From positions 1 through 64,000 of the forward strand of contig JADGDC010000365.1 in the NCBI GenBank assembly GCA_016859345.1: a stretch of DNA of 64,000 nt, in the 5' to 3' direction. The position numbers were made by a program, and so were the translations under genes. Every line of letters begins with the position of its first letter. Position 1 is the first letter of the stretch. This document shows, one piece after another, positions 1-10,727 of this stretch. This stretch comes from Istiophorus platypterus. Its lineage: Eukaryota; Chordata; Actinopteri; Istiophoriformes; Istiophoridae. The notes beneath the pieces were generated by a model. The model made no database searches. It was not told the origin of the DNA and was given only the letters and a program-made list of their open reading frames with translations.

Positions 1-18
1 CTCTTCCCTGTGCCGCAG

Positions 19-142
19 GTACCGCCTCCTCCTGTGAACCAGAGGTTTTTCCGTGGTGTCTTAGGTGGTGGTCGCAGTTAGTACCAGTGTCGAGGTGTCC
101 ACCGTGCTGTATAGTCATGGATCAGCTTCCTCAGATAGTCAG
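19..142 (+). other. Exon-like module with acceptor and donor consensus (first of each unit)
   Basis: A pyrimidine-rich stretch followed by gccgcag (ending at 18) looks like a 3' splice site. The module ends at 142 in gatagtcag followed by gtgagtg, a near-perfect 5' splice site. It holds the phrase aaccagaggtttttccgtgg, which is related to gaccagaggttttctccgtg in the unit's other modules, so it belongs to the same internal repeat family. Stops occur in every frame, so if it is transcribed it is probably non-coding. Transcription is inferred only from signal quality. The same module recurs in every unit; in the inverted block the acceptor end is corrupted. Confidence 0.5.
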
Positions 143-860
143 GTGAGTGTTTATCTATGTTGTATAGGCCTTTCCAACATGCATTGGTTTGACGACACAA
201 ACTAACAACAGTAGCACGTTATCCTTTTATATTCTTACACAAAGGAAGTGTTGGAAGACTTCTGGATAGGAAAAAAACATAGCTTTAATGTGAGTATTGT
301 TTTCTGAAAGAGATGTCTTTCTGAGCATAACACAAAGTAAAAAATAGGGCTGTTTCTGGTTTGAGCAAGTATCAAAAGTTGGGAAAAAAACAGCTTCTGT
401 CTTAGTATTGTACCCGCCTTATTCTTAAATTTACAGTGAAATAGGTGTGTCAAACCCACTGGATAGAAACATACACCACTTACAATATTTTAGTTTTATT
501 CATTGAAATAAAGCACAACATATGCATGGTTTTAGTGTATTCAATCACCTGGAAAAAGACCCATCTTATCTTACATATTGTCTTTGTGACTCAAGACTCA
601 CTGACAGAAACTGAAATAAAAGCAAATTTTATCTTCTTATCCTTCTACTTGTAGCCCAATTGTATGTTAAGTTCAGAAAGACCTGTCATTCTACTGAAAA
701 TATTCTCACATATTCTATGAAAGCTGAAATAAGACACCAATTTGACCTCACATGCTCCTGGTTTTCAGATATGTACACAAACTTAAATAATAAAACTAAA
801 GTCTGTCTTCATAATCAATTTGTGGGGGTACTGTGAACCACTATCCCAGTTTTTGTTTGT

Positions 861-898
861 TTGCTTCCTACCCTGTTTCTCTCTGTCCTTTGCCTCAG
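861..898 (+). other. Strong splice-acceptor-like tract (second of each unit)
   Basis: A long T/C-rich run from ttgtttgcttcctacc onward ends in tttgcctcag, then GGTGCCGCCCATC. This is a textbook polypyrimidine tract plus AG, and it recurs in all units. The downstream sequence resembles a degenerate cousin of the first exon module (gtaccgcc versus gtgccgcc). No experimental support is available. Confidence 0.45.
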
Positions 899-1244
899 GG
901 TGCCGCCCATCATCCCGTGAAGCAGTTCAATCACGTGCAGCCTTTCCACTCAGCATCCACAGGTGTCGGAAAGGGGAAGAATGGTTGCTCCAATATTTGG
1001 TGAAACCTGAAATGAAATCACAATGTTGTCACATACTTCTATATATATACACAAACTCAAATAACAAAACCGAGGTGTGTCTTCAAATTATTTTTGTATA
1101 CATTTGTAGGTGAAGTAGCACTAAGGGGGCTAGTCGGATGCTAACGGGAGAGTATTTGGGAGTTTTACTTTTTTTTTTTTCGACGATAGACCAGAGGTTT
1201 TCTATACAGGGCATATGTATATTGTAGCATAGCAAGCAGCATGT

Positions 1245-1345
1245 TTGTGAGCATGCGCCTGAGGTTAGGTGAAGTTGGGTGGTAGACGTGACCCCTGACC
1301 CTTGACTCACGTCACGTGACGGTCAGCCGGAGCATAATGGCGCCT
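1245..1345 (+). promoter_or_regulatory. GC-rich promoter-like motif cluster (representative)
   Basis: About 100 bp contain, in order, an NRF-1-like element (exact palindrome GCGCATGCGC in many copies, degraded here), TGACTCA (AP-1-like), a gtcacgtgac CRE/E-box palindrome and ATGGCG in a YY1-like context. Intact NRF-1-like palindromes lie at 5560, 7691, 9851, 12015, 20488, 22649, 24798, 31323, 35642, 43216, 50875, 52864, 56461 and 58857 (first base). The arrangement resembles CpG-type housekeeping promoters. Whether it acts as a promoter is inference. Confidence 0.4.
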
Positions 1346-1629
1346 CTTTGTTTTCTCCGTGGGTGTTTGCCTGATTCCTGTACACTTTTAGGTGCCGTAA
1401 CACTATAGGGGCTTGTCGGGATGCTAACGGGAGAGTATTTGGGTGTTTTTCTTTTTTTTCAATAGACCAGAGGTTTTCTCCGTGGGTGGTTGCCATGATT
1501 ACCGGGGTCCATTTTGTAGCTGCATGGGGCTCTATTAGATTGTCAGGTGAGTGTTTAAATATCGACATTAGCCTCAGAGATTTATATGTGTCGGGCTGAC
1601 TCTCAGACATTTGTGGGTGACGAGCACAT

Positions 1630-1699
1630 TGGGGGAATAGGATTAGGTTAGGAATAGGAAATAGGATGATAACCTAACCCTTACCCATATTCCCCGCAG
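1630..1699 (+). repeat. Telomere-like inverted repeat (representative)
   Basis: Sequence of the form aggattaggttagg ... gataacctaaccctt gives an inverted pair of TTAGGG-like motifs about 30 bases apart. Older copies and the inverted block keep the fuller ttagggttagg/cctaaccctaaccc version (e.g. 40715-40775, 51160-51225, 56870-56925). It is followed by an acceptor-like ttccccgcag. Only a few hexamers are present, so this is not a chromosome end. Confidence 0.7.
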
Positions 1700-2077
1700 T
1701 TATTACTACTAAGCATTCAATATAATGAAATAACCTCTAAAGAGGCCGCTGCAAATTTAATGAGACTTAGAGCAAATTATTATGATCAAGGGGAAAGCCT
1801 GAGAGGCTCCTTGCGTGGTGCATTAAACAGCAGGAAACGGAGGACAATTTGGACAGTATATAAGGCTCTGGAAAGATGGATGCCATTGCCTGATTCTCTA
1901 ATTGGCAGAATAAACATTCTAAAGATGAATACAATACCAAAGTTCTTAGAATTGTTCCAAAATAACCCCTTATGCCACCTAGCGGTATGTTTGACAAATA
2001 ACACCACTCAATAGAGAATGGAATAAGAAACACTCCAGGCTTCGCTTACCTCTGGTGTATCTTCCATGTGATGGGGC
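1700..2077 (+). pseudogene. L1-type LINE ORF2 relic with the RT core removed (one per unit)
   Basis: Two pieces of an L1-like ORF2 lie side by side. The first, read from the ttattactactaagc end, matches the linker between endonuclease and RT (motif of the type YYDQGEKPGRLLAW). The second, one base out of frame, matches the post-RT region (SLIGRINILKMN, then PKFLELFQNNP, then W-N-K-K and LYLP-type residues up to about 2077). The RT core, including the catalytic YADD, is missing between them. The frame change sits at gacagtatataaggc, which also creates TATATAAG. Equivalent relics begin near 3848, 6019, 8156, 10308, 14482, 16631, 18791, 20940, 23103 and 25250; unit 6 keeps only the second piece. 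Assignment to the L1 group is by recalled motif order, not a search. Confidence 0.75.
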
Positions 2078-2119
2078 TGAGCCCCAACCACTCAATTCCC
2101 TCCCTCCCACATTTCACTC

Positions 2120-4269
2120 CTCTTCCCTGTGCCGCAGGTACCGCCGCCTCCTCCTGTGAACCAGAGGTTTTTCCGTGGTGTCTTAGGTGGTGGTCGCAGT
2201 TAGTACCAGTGTCGAGGTGTCCACCGCAGCGCTGTATAGTCATGATCAGCTTCCTCAGATAGTCAGGTGAGTGTTTATCTATGTTGTATAGGCCTTTCCA
2301 ACATGCATTGGTTTGACGACACAAACTAACAACAGTAGCACGTTATCCTTTTATATTCTTACACAAAGGAAGTGTTGGAAGACTTCTGGATAGGAAAAAA
2401 ACATAGCTTTAATGTGAGTATTGTTTTCTGAAAGAGATGTCTTTCTGAGCATAACACAAAGTAAAAAATAGGGCTGTTTCTGGTTTGAGCAAGTATCAAA
2501 AAGTTGGGAAAAAAACAGCTTCTGTCTTAGTATTGTACCCGCCTTTATTCTTAAATTTACAGTGAAATAGGTGTGTCAAACCCACTGGATAGAAACATAC
2601 ACCACTTACAATATTTTAGTTTTATTCATTGAAATAAAGCACAACATATGCATGGTTTTAGTGTATTCAATCACCTGGAAAAAGACCCATCTTATCTTAC
2701 ATATTGTCTTTTTGACTCAAGACTCACTGACAGAAACTGAAATAAAAGCAAATTTTATCTTCTTATCCTTCTACTTGTAGCCCAATTGTATGTTAAGTTC
2801 AGAAAGACCTGTCATTCTACTGAAAATATTCTCACATATTCTATGAAAGCTGAAATAAGACACCAATTTGACCTCACATGCTCCTGGTTTTCAGATATGT
2901 ACACAAACTTAAATAATAAAACTAAAGTCTGTCTTCATAATCAATTTGTGGGGGGAGGGAGGGAGGGGGTACTCGTAACCACTATCCCAGTTTTTGTTTG
3001 TTTGCTTCCTACCCTGTTTCTCTCTCTGTCCTTTGCCTCAGGGTGCCGCCCATCATCCCGTGAAGCAGTTCAATCACGCGCAGCCTTTCCACTCAGCATC
3101 CACAGGTGTCGGAAAGGGGAAGAATGGTTGCTCCAATATTTGGTGAAACCTGAAATGAAATCACAATGTTGTCACATACTTCTATATATATACACAAACT
3201 CAAATAACAAAACCGAGGTGTGTCTTCAAATTATTTTTGTATACATTTGTAGGTGAAGTAGCACTAAGGGGGCTAGTCGGATGCTAACGGGAGAGTATTT
3301 GGGAGTTTTACTTTATTTTTTTTCGACGATAGACCAGAGGTTTTCTATACAGGGCATATGTATATTGTAGCATAGCAAGCAGCATGTTTCGTGGGTGTGC
3401 GCGCGCGGGGGGGGGGGGGGGGGGGGGGGGGGGGGAGAGACTGACCCTGACTGACACACACACACACACGCAGCAGAGAGAGCAATTTTTTTTTTTTTTT
3501 TTTTTTTTTTTGTTTTGCCCCCCCCCCCTTTTTTTTTTTTGTGTGCCATATAGGGGGGGGGGGGGGATGCTAAACGAGGAGATTTTTTTTTTTTTTTTTT
3601 TTTTTTTTAATAGACCAGAGGTTTTTTCCGTGGGTGGTTGCTATGATTACCGGCGCCCATTTTGTAGCTGCATGGGGCTCTCTTAGATTGTCAGGTGAGT
3701 GTTTAATTATCGACATTAGCCTCAGAGATTTATATGTGTCGGGCTGACTTCGTGACATTTGTGGGTGACGAGCACATTGGGGGAATAGGATTAGGTTAGG
3801 AATAGGAAATAGGATGATAACCTAACCCTTACCCATATTCCCCGCAGTTATTACTACTAAGCATTCAATATAATGAAATAACCTCTAAAGAGGCCGCTGC
3901 AAATTTAATGAGACTTAGAGCAAATTATTATGATCAAGGGGGAAAGCCTGAGAGGCTCCTTGCGTGGTGCATTAAACAGCAGGAAACGGAGGACAATTTG
4001 GACAGTATATAAGGCTCTGGAAAGATGGATGCCATTGCCTGATTCTCTAATTGGCAGAATAAACATTCTAAAGATGAATACAATACCAAAGTTCTTAGAA
4101 TTGTTCCAAAAATAACCCTTGGCTCCACCTAGCGGTATGTTTGGCAAATAACACCACTCAATAAAGAACGGAATAAGAAAAACTCCAGGCTTCGCTTACC
4201 TCTGGTGTATCTTCCATGTGATGGGGCTGAGCCCCAACCACTCAATTTCCTCCCTCCCACATTTCACTT
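2120..4269 (+). repeat. Array unit 2, with a corrupted low-complexity stretch
   Basis: Unit-typical except for 3384-3612. There the motif block and the following module are replaced by long runs of G, T, C and CA repeats around short recognisable pieces. The CTCF-like motif reads ctccacctagcgg. Confidence 0.92.
3384..3612 (+). repeat. Homopolymer-rich degenerate block replacing unit sequence
   Basis: Runs of more than 25 G, more than 25 T, 10 C and about 20 T alternate with remnants such as ctgaccctgactgac and atgctaa, which sit in the right order for the normal unit. No other copy shows this. The likely cause is a bad consensus or assembly patch rather than biology. Confidence 0.8.
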
Positions 4270-6438
4270 CTCTTCCCTGTGCCGCAGGTACCGCCGCTCC
4301 TCCTGTGAACCAGAGGTTTTTCCGTGGTGTCTTAGGTGGTGGTCGCAGTTAGTACCAGTGTCGAGGTGTCCACCGTATAGTGGACTGTGCAGCGGCTGTA
4401 TAGCCGCGGATCAGCTTCCTCAGATAGTCAGGTGAGTGTTTATCTATGTTGTATAGGCCTTTCCAACATGCATTGGTTTGACGACACAAACTAACAACAG
4501 TAGCACGTTATCCTTTTATATTCTTACACAAAGGAAGTGTTGGAAGACTTCTGGATAGGAAAAAAAACATAGCTTTAATGTGAGTATTGTTTTCTGAAAG
4601 AGATGTCTTTCTGAGCATAACACAAAGTAAAAAATAGGGCTGTTTCTGGTTTGAGCAAGTATCAAAAGTTGGGAAAAAAACAGCTTCTGTCTTAGTATTG
4701 TACCCGCTTTATTCTTAAATTTACAGTGAAATAGGTGTGTCAAACCCACTGGATAGAAACATACACCACTTACAATATTTTAGTTTTATTCATTGAAATA
4801 AAGCACAACATATGCATGGTTTTAGTGTATTCAATCACCTGGAAAAGACCCATCTTATCTTACATATTGTCTTTTTTGACTCAAGACTCACTGACAGAAA
4901 CTGAAATAAAAGCAAATTTTATCTTCTTATCCTTCTACTTGTAGCCCAATTGTATGTTAAGTTCAGAAAGACCTGTCATTCTACTGAAAATATTCTCACA
5001 TATTCTATGAAAGCTGAAATAAGACACCAATTTGACCTCACATGCTCCTGGTTTTCAGATATGTACACAAACTTAAATAATAAAACTAAAGTCTGTCTTC
5101 ATAATCAATTTGTGGGGAGGAGGGAGGAGGAGGAGGGGGTACTGTGAACCACTATCCCAGTTTTTGTTTGTTTGCTTCCTACCCTGTTTCTCTCTGTCCT
5201 TTGCCTCAGGGTGCCGCCCATCATCCCGTGAAGCAGTTCAATCACGCGCAGCCTTTCCACTCAGCATCCACAGGTGTCGGAAAGGGGAAGAATGGTTGCT
5301 CCAATATTTGGTGAAACCTGAAATGAAATCACAATGTTGTCACATACTTCTATATATATACACAAACTCAAATAACAAAACCGAGGTGTGTCTTCAAATT
5401 ATTTTTGTATACATTTGTAGGTGAAGTAGCACTAAGGGGGCTAGTCGGATGCTAACGGGAGAGTATTTGGGAGTTTTACTTTTTTTTTTCGACGATAGAC
5501 CAGAGGTTTTCTATACAGGGCATATGTATATTGTAGCATAGCAAGCAGCATGTTTGAAAGCGCATGCGCCTGAGGTTAGGTGAAGTTGGGTGGTAGACGT
5601 GACCCCTGACCCTTGACTCACGCCACGTGACGGTCAGCCGGAGCATAATGGCGCTTCTTTTTGTTTTCTCCGTGGGTGTTTGCCTGATTCCTGTACACTT
5701 TTAGGTGCCGTGAACACTATAGGGGCTTGTCGGGATGCTAACGGGAGAGTATTTGGGTGTTTTTTTTTTTTTTTCGACAATAGACCAGAGGTTTTCTCCG
5801 TGGGTGGTTGCCATGATTACCGGGCCCATTTTGTAGCTGCATGGGGCTCTCTTAGATTGTCAGGTGAGTGTTTAATTATCGACATTAGCCTCAGAGATTT
5901 ATATGTGTCGGGCTGACTCTCAGACATTTGTGGGTGACGAGCACATTGGGGGAATAGGATTAGGTTAGAATAGGAAATAGGATGATAACCTAACCCTTAC
6001 CCATATTCCCCGCAGTTAGTTATTACTACTAAGCATTCAATATAATGAAATAACCTCTAAAGAGGCCGCTGCAAATTTAATGAGACTTAGAGCAAATTAT
6101 TATGATCAAGGGGAAAGCCTGAGAGGCTCCTTGCGTTGTGCATTAAACAGCAGGAAACGGAGGACAATTTGGACAGTATATAAGGCTCTGGAAAGATGGA
6201 TGCCATTGCCTGATTCTCTAATTGGCAGAATAAACATTCTAAAGATGAATACAATACCAAAGTTCTTAGAATTGTTCCAAAAATAACCCCTTTGGCGCCA
6301 CCTAGCGGTATGTTTGACAAATAACACCACTCAATAGAGAATGGAATAAGAAACACTCCAGGCTTCGCTTACCTCTGGTGTATCTTCCATGTGATGGGGC
6401 TGAGCCCCAACCACTCACCCCCCTCCTCCCACATTTCA
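4270..6438 (+). repeat. Array unit 3
   Basis: Keeps both the NRF-1-like palindrome (5560-5569) and the full CTCF-like motif (6294-6308, minus-strand sense). The G tract is an irregular (GGA/GGGA) run at 5113-5139. Donor-side exon text reads tatagccgcggatc, the CpG-containing version that other forward units show as tatagtcatggatc. Confidence 0.93.
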
Positions 6439-8580
6439 CTCTTCCCTGTGCCGCAGGTACCGCCGCCTCCTGTGAACCAGAGGTTTTTCCGTGGTGTCTT
6501 AGGTGGTGGTCGCAGTTAGTACCAGTGTCGAGGTGTCCACCGTGCTGTATAGTCATGGATCAGCTTCCTCAGATAGTCAGGTGAGTGTTTATCTATGTTG
6601 TATAGGCCTTTCCAACATGCATTGGTTTGACGACACAAACTAACAACAGTAGCACGTTATCCTTTTATATTCTTACACAAAGGAAGTGTTGGAAGACTTC
6701 TGGATAGGAAAAAAACATAGCTTTAATGTGAGTATTGTTTTCTGAAAGAGATGTCTTTCTGAGCATAACACAAAGTAAAAATAGGGCTGTTTCTGGTTTG
6801 AGCAAGTATCAAAATTTGGGAAAATAAATGCTTCTGTCTTAGTATTGTACCCGCCTTATTCTTAAATTTACAGTGAAATAGGTGTGTCAAACCCACTGGA
6901 TAGAAACATACACCACTTACAATATTTTAGTTTTATTCATTGAAATAAAGCACAACATATGCATGGTTTTAGTGTATTCAATCACCTGGAAAAAGACCCA
7001 TCTTATCTTACATATTGTCTTTGTGACTCAAGACTCACTGACAGAAACTGAAATAAAAGCAAATTTTATCTTCTTATCCTTCTACTTGTAGCCCAATTGT
7101 ATGTTAAGTTCAGAAAGACCTGTCATTCTACTGAAAATATTCTCACATATTCTATGAAAGCTGAAATAAGACACCAATTTGACCTCACATGCTCCTGGTT
7201 TTCAGATATGTACACAAACTTAAATAATAAAACTAAAGTCTGTCTTCATAATCAATTTGTGGGGGGGGGTACTAGTAACCACTATCCCAGTTTTTGTTTG
7301 TTTGCTTCCTACCCTGTTTCTCTCTGTCCTTTGCCTCAGGGTGCCGCCCATCATCCCGTGAAGCAGTTCAATCACGCGCAGCCTTTCCACTCAGCATCCA
7401 CAGGTGTCGGAAAGGGGAAGAATGGTTGCTCCAATATTTGGTGAAACCTGAAATGAAATCACAATGTTGTCACATACTTCTATATATATACACAAACTCA
7501 AATAACAAAACCGAGGTGTGTCTTCAAATTATTTTTGTATACATTTGTAGGTGAAGTAGCACTAAGGGGGCTAGTCGGATGCTAACGGGAGAGTATTTGG
7601 GAGTTTTACTTTTTTTTTTTTTCGACGATAGACCAGAGGTTTTCTATACAGGGCATATGTATATTGTAGCATAGCAAGCAGCATGTTTGTGCGCATGCGC
7701 CTGAGGTTAGGTGAAGTTGGGTGGTAGACGTGACCCTGACCCTGACTCACGTCACGTGACGTTAAGACGGAGCAAAATGGCGCCTCTTTTGTTTTCTCCG
7801 TGGGTGTTTGCCTGATTCCTGTACACACTTTAGGTGCCGTAACACTATAGGGGCTTGTCGGGATGCTAACGGGAGAGTATTTGGGTGTTTTTCTTTTTTT
7901 TTTTTCGACAATAGACCAGAGGTTTTCTCCGTGGGTGGTTGCCATGATTACCGGCGTCCATTTTGTAGCTGCATGGGGCTCTTAGATTGTCAGGTGAGTG
8001 TTTAATTATCGACATTAGCCTCAGAGATTTATATAGATTTATATGTGTCGGGCTGACTCTCAGACATTTGTGGGTGACGAGCACATTGGGGGAATAGGAT
8101 TAGGTTAGAATAGGAAATAGGATGATAACCTAACCCTTACCCATATTCCCCGCAGTTATTACTACTAAGCATTCAATATAATGAAATAACCTCTAAAGAG
8201 GCCGCTGCAAATTTAATGAGACTTAGAGCAAATTATTATGATCAAGGGGGAAAGCCTGAGAGGCTCCTTGTGTGGTGCATTAAACAGCAGGAAACGGAGG
8301 ACAATTTGGACAGTATATAAGGCTCTGGAAAGATGGATGCCATTGCCTGATTCTCTAATTGGCAGAATAAACATTCTAAAGATGAATACAATACCAAAGT
8401 TCTTAGAATTGTTCCAAAAATAACCCTTATGCTCCACCTATCGGTATGTTTTGCAAATAACAACACTCAATAGAGAATGGAATAAGAAACTCTCCAGGCT
8501 TCGCCTACCTCTGGTGTATCTTCCATGTGATGGGGCTGAGCCCCAACCACTCAATTCCCTCCCTCTCCCACATTTCACTC
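6439..8580 (+). repeat. Array unit 4
   Basis: The G tract is pure G (about nine). A short local duplication of agatttatat lies at 8027-8045. The NRF-1-like palindrome at 7691-7700 is intact. The CTCF-like motif is damaged (ctccacctatcgg). Confidence 0.93.
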
Positions 8581-10727
8581 CTCTTCCCTGTGCCGCAGGT
8601 ACCGCCGCCTCCTGTGAACCAGAGGTTTTTCCGTGGTGTCTTAGGTGGTGGTCGCAGTTAGTACCAGTGTCGAGGTGTCCACCGTGCTGTATAGTCATGA
8701 TCAGCTTCCTCAGATAGTCAGGTGAGTGTTTATCTATGTTGTATAGGCCTTTCCAACATGCATTGGTTTGACGACACAAACTAACAGTAGCACGTTATCC
8801 TTTTTATATTCTTACACAAAGGAAGTGTTGGAAGACTTCTGGATAGGAAAAAAAATAGCTTTAATGTGAGTATTGTTTTCTGAAAGAGATGTCTTTCTGA
8901 GCATAACACAAAGTAAAAATAGGGCTGTTTCTGGTTTGAGCAAGTATCAAAAGTTGGGAAAAAACAGCTTCTGTCTTAGTATTGTACCCGTTTTATTCTT
9001 AAATTTACAGTGAAATAGGTGTGTCAAACCCACTGGATAGAAACATACACCACTTACAATATTTTAGTTTTATTCATTGAAATAAAGCACAACATATGCA
9101 TGGTTTTAGTGTATTCAATCACCTGGAAAAGACCCATCTTATCTTACATATTGTCTTTGTGACTCAAGACTCACTGACAGAAACTGAAATAAAAGCAAAT
9201 TTTATCTTCTTATCCTTCTACTTGTAGCCCAATTGTATGTTAAGTTCAGAAAGACCTGTCATTCTACTGAAAATATTCTCACATATTCTATGAAAGCTGA
9301 AATAAGACACCAATTTGACCTCACATGCTCCTGGTTTTCAGATATGTACACAAACTTAAATAATAAAACTAAAGTCTGTCTTCATAATCAATTTGTGGGG
9401 GGAGGGAGGGAGGGAGGGAGGGGGGTACTCGTAACCACTATCCCAGTTTTTGTTTGTTTGCTTCCTACCCTGTTTCTCTCTGTCCTTTGCCTCAGGGTGC
9501 CGCCCATCATCCCGTGAAGCAGTTCAATCACGCGCAGCCTTTCCACTCAGCATCCACAGGTGTCGGAAAGGGGAAGAATGGTTGCTCCAATATTTGGTGA
9601 AACCTGAAATGAAATCACAATGTTGTCACATACTTCTATATATATATACACAAACTCAAATAACAAAACCGAGGTGTGTCTTCAAATTATTTTTGTATAC
9701 ATTTGTAGGTGAAGTAGCACTAAGGGGGCTAGTCGGATGCTAACGGGAGAGTATTTGGGAGTTTTACTTTATTTTTTTTTTTCGACGATAGACCAGAGGT
9801 TTTCTATACAGGGCATATGTATATTGTAGCATAGCAAGCAGCATGTTTGCGCGCATGCGCCTGAGGTTAGGTGAAGTTGGGTGGTAGACGTGACCCCTGA
9901 CCCTTGACTCACGTCACGTGACGGTCAGCCGGAGCATAATGGCGCCTCTTTGTTTTCTCCGTGGGTGTTTGCCTGATTCCTGTACACTTTTAGGTGCCGT
10001 AACACTATAGGGGCTTGTCGGGATGCTAACGGGAGAGTATTTGGGTGTTTTTCTTTTTTTTTTTCGACAATAGACCAGAGGTTTTCTCCGTGGGTGGTTG
10101 CCATGATTACCGGGCGCCCATTTTGTAGCTGCATGGGGCTCTCTTAGATTGTCAGGTGAGTGTTTAATTATCGACATTAGCCTCAGAGATTTATATGTGT
10201 CGGGCTGACTCAGACATTTGTGGGTGACGAGCACATTGGGGGAATAGGATTAGGTTAGATAGGAAGGAAATAGGATGATAACCTAACCCTTACCCATATT
10301 CCCCGCAGTTATTACTACTAAGCATTCAATATAATGAAATAACCTCTAAAGAGGCCGCTGCAAATTTAATGAGACTTAGAGCAAATTATTATGATCAAGG
10401 GGAAAAGCCTGAGAGGCTCTCATGTGGTGCATTAAACAGCAGGAAACGGAGGACAATTTGGACAGTATATAAGGCTCTGGAAAGATGGATGCCATTGCCT
10501 GATTCTCTAATTGGCAGAATAAACATTCTAAAGATGAATACAATACCAAAGTTCTTAGAATTGTTCCAAAAATAACACTTTATGCCACCTAGCGGTATGT
10601 TTGACAAATAACACCACTCAATAGAGAATGGAATAAGAAACACTCCAGGCTTCGCCACCTCTGGTGTATCTTCCATGTGATGGGGCTGAGCCCCAACCAC
10701 TCAATTTCCCTCCTCCCACATTTCACT
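8581..10727 (+). repeat. Array unit 5
   Basis: The G tract is a clean (GGGA)n run near 9397-9425. NRF-1-like palindrome at 9851-9860. The L1 relic has a small deletion near 10418 that removes the usual ccttgcg. Confidence 0.93.

Larger units (their letters stand above)
1..2119 (+). repeat. Array unit 1 (reference copy)
   Basis: The G-rich tract here is minimal (five Gs before tactg). The NRF-1-like site is degraded to gagcatgcgcc. The CTCF-like motif has lost its GC end (tatgccacctagcgg). The TGACTCA (1303-1309) and CACGTG (1313-1318) motifs and the ATGGCG core (1337-1342) are present. Confidence 0.93.

Noticed and set aside
445..654. Recurrent ~69-codon open stretch in the AT-rich part of most units
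   Set aside because: It begins at GTG, not ATG, and its frame shifts wherever the aaaaag run varies (e.g. near 4846). It also has no protein-like features beyond hydrophobic AT-rich codons. Repetition alone explains its recurrence.
3404..3436. Very long G run as a G-quadruplex element
   Set aside because: It occurs in one copy only, in the middle of other homopolymers, and looks like a consensus error.
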